From contig NC_058055.1 of NCBI RefSeq assembly GCF_020085105.1, forward strand, positions 28,123,372-28,187,371: a stretch of DNA of 64,000 nucleotides, given 5' to 3'. The position numbers and the translations under genes were made by a program. This stretch comes from Siniperca chuatsi (Eukaryota; Chordata; Actinopteri; Centrarchiformes; Sinipercidae). The notes beneath the pieces are model-generated. The model had not been told where the DNA came from, ran no database searches, and saw nothing but the letters and a program-made list of their open reading frames with translations. Below are positions 56,287 to 64,000 of the stretch, in pieces; position 1 is the stretch's first letter, and every line of letters begins with the position of its first letter.

Positions 56287-56714
56287 AAATTCACAGTGGT
56301 ACAAATACAGATTGCTGACAAGTTGTTTGATCTGGCGCAGATGGTCAGTTAGCTGTTTTTGTGGTTTTTTTATGTGGTGAGGTGTGTTTGAGGTTTTGAG
56401 GCTTTCAGCATCAGTGTTGAGCTCTGGCCCTCTGCTATCGCTCAGTTGGAGGATCAACTTGTTTTGTTTGGGCTCAGAAGAGATAAAACAGCACAGAATC
56501 AGCGACTGGCTTTCATTCTGTTGACATTCCTCTGCTGATGAGAAGCTTCTTCCTTTTCCTCTGAGGTTGATTGCCATCTTTCTTTCTCTCTTTCTGTTCC
56601 ATTGTTTTCTTTCTGCTCCTCTCCTTCACAGTAAAAGCCTCCAACGTTTGTTAGATTCTCAGAGTTGGTGTGTCAGTGATCCACCACTTTGTTCAGACTG
56701 AAACAACTCAACAA
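56287..56714. other. Intergenic, no gene recognised
   Basis: The antisense frame 56,281-56,577 has no motifs. Nothing else seen. Confidence 0.4.
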
Positions 56715-57015
56715 CTATTGGATGGACTGTCATGAAATTTGGTTCAGACATTCATGTTCCCCTCAGGAACTGTAAAAACTTTGGTGATCCTCTGGCTTTC
56801 CCATCAGCCTCAGCTGTACTTTGTGTTTAATGATAATTAGCAAATGTTAGCATGCTAACATGCTACACTAGGATGCTTAACATGGTAAACATTATACCTG
56901 CTAAACATCAGCATGTTAGCATTGTCATTCTGAGCATGTTACTGTAACATGCTGATGTTAGCATTTAAGTTCAGTCTCACAGAGCCACAACAGCATGGCT
57001 GTTAGCTCCAGTTTG
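56715..57015 (+). repeat. Teleost interspersed repeat (TTAGCATG family), copy 3
   Basis: TGGATGGACTGTCATGAAAT, TTGGTTCAGACATTCATGTT, AATTAGCAAATGTTAGCATG, CTGCTAAACATCAGCATGTT and GCATGTTACTGTAACATGCT. It lacks the middle CTAGCGCCA to CCAAATACC block present in copies 1 and 2. Confidence 0.7.
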
Positions 57016-57870
57016 TGCCGCTCATGTGTTAGCATTACATTTCAGTCACAGTCACAAGCACCCGTTTCCAAACAAAAAATGGTAGCTGGTGGCTTAAACC
57101 ACCTACGGGGGTTTTCAAACATTGCCAGGTATTTTTCTTTTAGAGAAACAGGTGCTTACATTTTTGACAAGTAAGCAAATTGTTGACTTAAATTCACTAC
57201 TGACAAACCAGGAGAGAAGAGTCAAACTGTCCCAATCTGTCTGTTCAGTTCGGACAAAAGATGTAAAATTCCCCACAGAAAAGACACAAATTACATTACT
57301 TCATAACAAAAGGATCATTACTAACACACGCTCAACCAAAAGCCCTGATGAGCTCTGTCCAAACCAACCCTGCGTCCATTAGTTGTTTGTGTCCATTTTA
57401 GCAGCTGTTTAGCTGTGTGTCAAACCCTCAAAAACTATTTTCTCTTTCTCTCTCCATTGTTTTTGATTATGCAGTAATTTTCTTTTTGGTTTTCATCCAG
57501 ACCTCAGTTCACTCACAGCCTTCAGCGTTCACTCTCAGTCTCCCTCTCTTTCTGTAAACGTATAGTACATGCACACGTTCTTTATGCGCTCAGTGATTCT
57601 AGAAAAGCTACGACACGAGTGTGTGAAACTCTGCAGCGCAGTGTCTGTTTGTGGGCTGCCTTTGTGTTCAAAATTAGCTGTATGCCATAAACATTACTGT
57701 GTTACAACAGCAGGAACTGAGCAGTCACATGAACAGAGGCTGGATGTGGAAGTTTACAATCTGACTGCAGTAAATACTTGTTTCTAACGTGATTGTGTGT
57801 GCTGAATAGTATCAACAGTAAGATATAAATTTGGGTTTAACTTGTGACAGACTGTGTTTGTATTTTACAG
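57016..57870. other. Upstream of slco2b1 exon, probable intron
   Basis: No coding exon seen. Because the first visible exon starts with an acceptor (ATTTTACAG at 57,862-57,870), the gene should have at least one earlier untranslated exon and promoter, which I could not locate here or further left. Confidence 0.45.
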
Positions 57871-57999
57871 GTTTGTTCTGTTCTTCAGTCTCCGTGCAGT
57901 AAAAATAAAATCATGGGGGCCAACAACCTCAACATGAACTCTGACCCCGCTGGGTCACGACCCCCTGCCCGGCACCGGAGTCCCTTCAACAGCATCAAG
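57871..57999 (+). CDS. slco2b1: slco2b1 exon with start codon
   Basis: 42 bases of 5' untranslated sequence, then ATG at 57,913 and 29 codons (residues 1-29, cytoplasmic N-terminus, basic and Pro-rich: [13 protein letters not shown]). Acceptor TTTTACAG, donor AAG/GTTTGT. The last residues NSIK match the NIK that precedes TM1 in OATP2 proteins. Confidence 0.82.
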
Positions 58000-60900
58000 G
58001 TTTGTCTCTGTTTCACATCCAGTGTTTGATGAACTACGATTCAGAAACTCAACGAAAAAACATCTACTGCTGCATCTACTTTGTTGGGTTTTAACTTCAA
58101 CACCAAAACATTAAATCATCGTAATGATTCAAATCAGGCAGACAGCAGATGTGAGAAATAAGAGATACGTAAGAGTTAGGAGCTTTTTCTACATGTAACT
58201 TAAAAGCACAGTAATCTTTGGGACTTGGTGTTAGAAATAGAAATCTGTGTTCAGTTGAGCAGATTTCTGCATTGTCTCAGGAGAAGCTTCACTTCCTGAA
58301 GTCCATCCTGGTATTGTTCTCTGTCGTCACAACATTTCCTCTCTACAGGTCGTGTCATGTAGCTCAGATGAGCTCAGTGTTGTAAATCAATCATAATTTC
58401 ACTTTTTCAGTCGCCATCTTTGGTCTTGGTTGTTTTTTCTGCATTGCATTTGTACTGAAATTAATTTATTACCGGGAGTTTGCTTGATGCAGATTTAATC
58501 ATCTTAACTTGATTGAAGTGGAAGAGCATCACACCTGCAGAAAGCCAAACCCAATTGCCATTTCGGGTCTTTTTTATTCATCTTCGTCTTCTTTCTCCCT
58601 ACCCAACTTTCTGTCTTCCTCCTTTATCTAACCGTCCTTCTTCTTCTTCTCTCTGCAGTTTTTTGTGTTTTGCCACAGTTTGCTGCAGCTGGCGCAGCTG
58701 TTGGTGTCGGGCTACATGAAGAGCTCCATCTCCACAATCGAGCGGCGCTACGGCCTCTCCAGCCAGAAGTCGGGGATCCTGGCCGCCTTCAACGAGGTCA
58801 GTACAGGAATGTTCTGAAGTTTCTTCTTGTCTCTGCTTGTTTACATCATCTTTGCTGTTTCCCCTTATCGTAATTTCGTAATGTTTACTTTAGACCAGCT
58901 GTTATCACATTCTGTGTTTAAAATCAAACTATTTATAATAAGAAATCCAGGGAATCCCGGAAACAAGAGTGATATATTTCTATGAAGTTGGACTGTCTGA
59001 AAAACTACAAAGGATCTTTAGACAGCACGATGTTCCTGTTTTCTTTAAACCAGGCAACACTTTAAGACAGAAACTTGTTCACCCTAAGGACAAGATGCCC
59101 ACACAGAAACAGAGCAATGTAGTTTATTCAGTTCAATGCAGTGTGGAAAACTGCAAAGAACGGTACGTAGGCGAGACCAAACAGCCACTTCACAAAAGAC
59201 TTTATCAGCACAGACGACACGCTAACTCAGGATTGCAGAGCGCCGTGCGTTTGCATCTAAAAGCTACAAACCGCACATTTGAAGACAGCGAGGTGAAGAT
59301 TCTAAGTAGAGAGAAGAGTTGGTTTGAAAGACGAGTCAAAGAAGCCATTTTTGTGAAAAAAGAAAACCCCTCTTTGAACAGAAATGGTGGTCTGAGATTC
59401 AATCTGCCCAAAGTCTACCACAGTGTATTAACACCGTGGTCAAGCCAATCACATGATAATCAGGTACTTAACAGTGATGAGGGAGGTGCAGCCAGAAAAC
59501 AACAGGCCTGATTACTGATTACTGGGCCATCATGGAAACTATTAGGTCAGTTTCAGGTGAAACTAGCTATTAACAGATACTCAGGTAGACTCCTTCCTGA
59601 GGGCGGGGTTTATGTAACACAGAGTAGCTTAAATTTCTGAGTTCTCAGACCATTTTCACAATTGAGAATGACTTCCGGATGGGAGCCGAAACGTCTTGAT
59701 TCTGAAAACAGTGTCCAGATGACTACGACTGAAACCTTTTCTACAATTTCTATGAAGTGATACTTTTAAAATCACAGGAAAAACTTTAACCCTTATGTGC
59801 ATGGGCAACAGCAGCTTCTGACTTATCTGTAAAACACAGAAATACATCTGCTCCCACACACAAACCGGATTCTGGTTCTTCTTTATTTGACTGTGAAAAT
59901 AAAACACACTGAGAATTGGCTGTTGGATTATTCAGGATGTCATGCCTGTCTCCTGTCTCCTGTGTGTGTGTGTGTCCAGGTGGGGAACACAATCCTCATT
60001 GTCTTTGTGAGTTTCTTTGGGAGTCGAGTCCACCGGCCGCGGTTAATCGGAGGCGGAGCTCTGCTGGCCTGCCTGGCCTCGCTGCTGATGGCGATGCCGC
60101 ACTTTGTGAGCGGACTGTACGACTACACCGACCGCATCAGCTGTGAGATCAAACACACAAACACACACATCTAGTTTCAATTTCCACAAAAAGCCTCTTT
60201 AACAGTGTTTCTCAACTTCTGGGTCTCTGTCTGCACCAAGCCATCCCACCTCTGAGCAGATTTATTAGTCAAAGAAGTGATTTGGATTGCTGTGAAATTT
60301 GGTTCAGGCATTCATGTTCTCCAGAGGATGAATCCTAATAAATGTGGTGATCCTCTGACATCTAACGCCACCAAGAGGATAAAAGTTGTACGCACTTCAG
60401 TTCATGACAAGATACTGTCAGCTTCAGCTGTACATAGAGAAAAAAGGTTAACATAGAGTTTGCTAACCACATGCTAACTATTGACAGGCTAAAAGTTCAC
60501 ATTTTGACCTACTAACAACAGCCTAAAACATGTTTTTAGTGCTCACTGCACAGAGGATACAGCCTTTTCACTGGCATCACCAAGGTTTGCCCCAGTGGTG
60601 ATAGCGACCTCTGACTGATGGCGTCATGAGCCAGAAATTTTAATGTAGACAATGACGGGACACATTATGTGTTAAACTCACCTTCCCGTCTGTTTCCCAA
60701 CAGCCTCCAGTGATAACAGCTCTGGACTCTGCCAATCAGAGAGCACACTTATCACCTCATCCTCCAATCAGAGCTGCAGCCAGCATGAGAGCCCCGCCCA
60801 GCAGGTGGTGTACCCTCTGCTGCTGCTGGGTCAGCTGCTGCTGGGTATCGGAGCCGTCCCCATCCAGCCCTTCGGCATCTCCTACATCGATGACTACGCC

Positions 60901-62953
60901 AGCAAGAAGAACTCACCGCTCTACCTCGGTACGCCCGCTGAGGAAACAGGGAATCACATTTTATCCAAACAGTCTAGTCCTGATTAGTAAAGTGACGTGA
61001 CGGCAGATTAAATGGTTTCCACCAGGATAGGGTTTTTAGTAAAAAACTAATTATTCGTAGAAAATAGCCCATAAAAAGGGAAACGTTGCAACTTAGCACC
61101 AGGTGTTTACATTTAGTCACTTCATGCGTCTTGGGCGGATTGGATAGTTATCCAATCTAAAAAAAGCTAAGTGTAAATGCAACCGAGAAACATTCAAGAT
61201 GGATTGAAATCTGATTGCTCAAACCACCTCAGGAGGGGGTCCGTCTCTCCGTCACGCCTTCTGATCTTTACTCCCCCAAATGTACCTGCTCTGAGTGCTC
61301 AGTCTGTCCCTGGTGATAACAGGAGCTGAAGTCAGATTACATTTTCAGCACGTACGATCATACAGAATGCTAACCGAGCTGTTGTAGTGGATGAGATCAG
61401 TGGTTTGTTATTCTGTTTGTACCGATCCACACGAACAAGCTGAGTTTGTCAATCCTGATGGGGGTGTGTTACGGGGTTCAGTAGCTACAACTTGCAGCAC
61501 CTGTGTCAGATAGCTAATGCTTCCTGTCACACCTCCTGCTTTTATTAAATACCAAAACCTTTCTTAAATTGAAAAGTAGGTCAGGTTTGTACTTTATGCT
61601 CCTCAAACACTTCCCGTCTCTTTTACAGTCAACTGCTTTAAAACAGCGCTGTTAAAAACAACTCCTTCCTGGTCATAATTACCAGTTAGACGTTGGTATG
61701 CACTCAGGCAGAACTTCTACTGCTTGCTGTGAAAAAAACAACAAAGGGAGCCCAAGCCTGGCTTTTCTCCATGTTAACAGGTTGATCGTGGGAATGTTGC
61801 AGCCTCCATGCAGCGTGTGCATGTCCTGCACGGTAACACCATCCTGTGGCATCTGCAGGCACTCGGCTCACATATAAAACCTGTTTTTACTGGTTTCCTG
61901 GAACCAGTCTGAGGCAGAACCTGATCCACACAATGGAAATCAGAGATAATGATATCAGGTCACTGTTCATTTACTGTCACAGTATTTTTGAGCTTCAAAA
62001 ATCTAATGATTTTCTTTAAAAAAGTTGACAGTTTAGTGTCACTTTGTTTTACTACATAAAATCAATGTAATAATTACTGAATGAAGTTATGATAGAAGAT
62101 ATTTGGGAGCAGACGTTTCAGCAACATGCTTTAAATTTAGACAATAAAACATTCAGTCGAGTCGAAGTTGTTTTACAGACAGATTTAAAGCTGACAGTAC
62201 AGTTGGTAAAGCTTCACTAACAACTCTGACGGCGGATGGCTGATGATGGCTAAGTTCAAGCAAGATAAAAAACGACTCATCTGTAACTGTGTCATTGACA
62301 GTGTCTAATAAAATCAGCAGTTGTGAGGTTCAAACTCTCAGATTTTGCACAATTTCATGATCTTCAGCTCCTTTAACCTCAGTCACGCAGCAGTGAAGTG
62401 ACACAATAAAAAGGCGGAACCTGATTGGTCCTCTTGTGTACATTCCAAACACTGATTGGTGCTTCGCAGGTGACTTTGAAGATAGAACCTTTTCCTTTTT
62501 CATATTATAGTAAACAATAATAAATTAAACTAAAAATTAATCTTCACAAAAGCTTAATAGCTTGTCAAAAAAAACACAGTTTCATGTAAATAACAAATTT
62601 TAGATCAAACGTCAGACAGAACCTTATAATTTAAGGTCACGATGTGAGATGTAGCAGCATTGATTGATGTATTGACGGCACATTTTGCAGGTGCAGAGTG
62701 CAAGTGATATATTATCATACAGTGTGGAAAATAGTTTAAGATTTAACATGTCAGGTGTTTCAAGCAGACAGACTAAACCATTTTATTTCTCTTGTGACTA
62801 CAGCAGTCTGTTTTCGCTGGTGTTCATGAGGTTTCTCCTGGTGGTGTTTTTCAGGCATCCTCCTCGCTGTGACCTCCATCGGCCCGGCCTTTGGCTTCAT
62901 CACCGGCTCCTTAATGCTGCGCTTTTATGTTGACTTTGACAAGTTATCCGAAG
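57871..62953 (+). CDS. slco2b1: Organic anion transporter family member 2B1, 5' part (five coding exons)
   Basis: A solute carrier of the OATP family, a twelve-TM plasma-membrane carrier of steroid conjugates, bile-acid-like and other organic anions. Coding joins: 57,913-57,999; 58,659-58,796; 59,980-60,142; 60,704-60,928; 62,855-62,953, all GT-AG with compatible phases (0, 0, 1, 1, 1). These give 237 codons plus one base, about a third of a usual OATP of roughly 700 residues. Family marks: [20 protein letters not shown] and [48 protein letters not shown] and [18 protein letters not shown] and NEVGNT favour 2B1 over the sister 2A1 (prostaglandin carrier). The start context ATCATGG is strong. 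The rest of the gene lies beyond 64,000. It is the only non-OR, non-mobile gene seen here. Confidence 0.88.
58659..58796 (+). CDS. slco2b1: slco2b1 exon, TM1
   Basis: 46 codons (residues 30-75), phase 0 at both ends. Acceptor CTCTCTGCAG, donor GAG/GTCAGT. It encodes TM1 ([20 protein letters not shown]) and the conserved loop [13 protein letters not shown]. Confidence 0.9.
58976..59758 (+). mobile_element. Penelope-like element, 5'-truncated, GIY-YIG endonuclease intact
   Basis: Inserted in the slco2b1 intron, same orientation as the gene. The open frame (58,969-59,511) reads the end of a Penelope-type RT ([40 protein letters not shown]) and then a GIY-YIG endonuclease: [59 protein letters not shown] 13-base direct repeat ATTTCTATGAAGT at 58,976-58,988 and 59,746-59,758 fits a target duplication, so the element itself is about 58,989-59,745. 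The first residues of the frame would then be flanking DNA. No stop lies inside the endonuclease, so the copy is fairly recent, but it lacks nearly all the RT. Confidence 0.88.
59980..60142 (+). CDS. slco2b1: slco2b1 exon, TM2-TM3
   Basis: 163 bases, residues 76-129 plus one base. Acceptor TGTGTGTCCAG, donor AGCT/GTGAGA. It encodes TM2 ([14 protein letters not shown]), the OATP loop RVHRPRLIG and TM3 ([20 protein letters not shown]). A short TG run adjoins the acceptor. Confidence 0.9.
60285..60490 (+). repeat. Teleost interspersed repeat (TTAGCATG family), degraded copy 4
   Basis: GGATTGCTGTGAAATTTGGT and TCAGGCATTCATGTTCTCCA, then a decayed tail. Lies in the slco2b1 intron. Confidence 0.5.
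60704..60928 (+). CDS. slco2b1: slco2b1 exon, extracellular loop and TM4
   Basis: 225 bases, phase 1 at both ends. Acceptor TTTCCCAACAG, donor CTCG/GTACGC. It encodes a Ser-rich extracellular loop with candidate glycosylation sites NSS and NQS and two Cys, then TM4 ([19 protein letters not shown]) and the family signature [20 protein letters not shown]. Confidence 0.9.
60929..62854 (+). other. slco2b1 intron, no nested gene seen
   Basis: 1,926 bases. Around 61,120-61,260 lies a fish-repeat-like stretch (CATGCGTCTTGGGCGGATTG, AGTGTAAATGCAACCGAGAA). No coding exon of another gene. Confidence 0.6.
62855..62953 (+). CDS. slco2b1: slco2b1 exon, TM5
   Basis: 99 bases, phase 1 at both ends. Acceptor GGTGTTTTTCAG, donor CCGAAG/GTGAGA. 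It encodes [20 protein letters not shown] and [13 protein letters not shown], matching TM5 and the following loop of OATP2B1. Confidence 0.9.
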
Positions 62954-64000
62954 GTGAGAAGACACACTGCACTGATGATTCGCAGCTGGACTGAAATACT
63001 GTATAATACCTCGAGTAAAGTGAAGCTCATTTATAACACTTATTTGAAAAGGAATTGCAGGATTTCCTGCATGTGGCAGTCACTTATCGTTGTGGGATTT
63101 CAGTCTGTTTAAGTGTGAAGTAAAACCAATGAAAAGCTGATTAATGTTGGTGATTTCCTATAAAAGAGAGCAGAGAGCTGCTGTAAAAGAAGGCAAATAA
63201 CTGACATGAAGTTAACAATTTAATGCTGTCTTGCTTTTGTAATGTTTCCACCCCCTTAACCTTTTTGCACATCTGGTGTTAAGTTATTTGACACTTGATT
63301 TGGAAACTCAGAGTCTTACGCCAGTTCCAAAGAAAAACAAAACAATTTCCATGACGTATTCTTTATCCTGTTGTCTTACTGTTTGTTTTTCACAAAGTAA
63401 ATCTGCCAAAATGTTGCATTATTAGCTAAAATTGTGAAATATTGTTGCATAAAGTTACAAACTAAGCGCGAGTTCACACCTAAAGGTCTGGTTCCTGAAT
63501 CGAACCAATGCGAGGATAAGACATTGCTTCAGTTTTCCAACTGTTCCGGTTCACAAAGGCAATGTGGTGGGAATGTCGTTCAGTTAACGGTCATACAGTC
63601 GGCGGGTAAAAAGACAACAAACCCCTCCAAATTCTACCTGGATATCGTACATCATGGAGCACCGTCAGGTTCTGTTCATATTGGTGTTGATCTGGAGCGC
63701 TTAGCGGCAGACCTTAGAGGACATATGAACGTCTTGTAAGACAGCGGGTATTAAATCATTTAATAATGCAGACATTTCGAGGAAGACGCGCTGCCATGAG
63801 ACGGTTTTATCACAGAAGATGGCTGGTTCTGATGAGAACCTACCACGACTTAAGTGGGCCACAATTGCAAACATGCAAAAATCATTTTGCCAAAAAGTTG
63901 GCCAGTGCAAATAGGCTAGAATAGGCCTATCATAAAAGCAGCTTATGTTTACAGAATTCATATATTGAATGAATGAATTAATGCATACATGGCCCTTCTG
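62954..64000 (+). other. slco2b1 intron, runs off the window
   Basis: No further slco2b1 exon is visible before the end. The frame at 63,434-63,739 is unrecognised; the words GAGTTCACACCTAAAGGTCT and CTGGTTCCTGAATCGAACCA look repeat-derived. Confidence 0.55.

Noticed and set aside
63434-63739. 101-codon frame in the last slco2b1 intron
   Set aside because: No recognisable domain or OATP similarity; flanking words look repeat-derived.

Overview
The window looks like nuclear DNA from a bony fish, probably a percomorph-like teleost. It contains main-family fish odorant receptor (OR) genes, a split vertebrate transporter gene with GT/AG introns, and an unmistakably teleost repeat load: Ty3/Gypsy chromoviruses, Rex1-like and L2-like LINEs, a Tc1 element, a Penelope-like element, tRNA-derived SINEs and MITEs. 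I saw no bacterial-type operon, CRISPR array, tRNA or rRNA gene.

Layout. (1) About 1-19,600 is an array of OR-bearing tandem segments. The sequence starting at base 1 recurs at 9,382 and 17,718. Between these copies lie two near-identical OR genes (8,181-9,131 and 16,507-17,457, both minus strand) and two differently decayed copies of one Gypsy insertion. The first unit also carries an L2-like LINE. (2) About 19,650-26,450 is a transposon block: two Gypsy relics in series (one with reverse transcriptase fused in frame to integrase), then a dead Tc1 transposon lacking its outer right end. (3) 28,179-42,610 is a second OR district. It has one OR (28,179-29,129) and a direct tandem duplication of about 7 kb (28,877-36,010 and 36,015-42,610). 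The duplication carries a second OR type twice: a frameshifted copy at 30,919-31,854 and an intact copy at 38,059-38,997. Its breakpoint cut through the first OR and left a truncated chimeric copy at 36,018-36,267. (4) 42,733-44,697 is a small young LTR retrotransposon with only a Pro/Ser-rich gag-like ORF and a 5-bp target duplication. A Rex1-like LINE tail follows at 44,745-46,100. (5) 46,100-57,870 has no gene I recognise, only repeats and minisatellites. (6) 57,871 to the window end holds the first five coding exons seen of an organic anion transporter gene, slco2b1 (plus strand). A Penelope-like element with an intact GIY-YIG ORF sits in its second visible intron.

Together: the ORs are single-coding-exon chemoreceptor genes, all on the minus strand and copied by segmental duplication. 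At least one pair has a recognisable upstream TATA box and 5' untranslated exon. slco2b1 is a separate housekeeping-type membrane transporter flanking the cluster, an arrangement that recalls the human OR2AT4-SLCO2B1 neighbourhood. I found no evidence for a wholly new biological system. The most informative items are the duplication-generated chimeric OR, the gag-only LTR element, and the Penelope insertion with its 13-bp flanking repeat.
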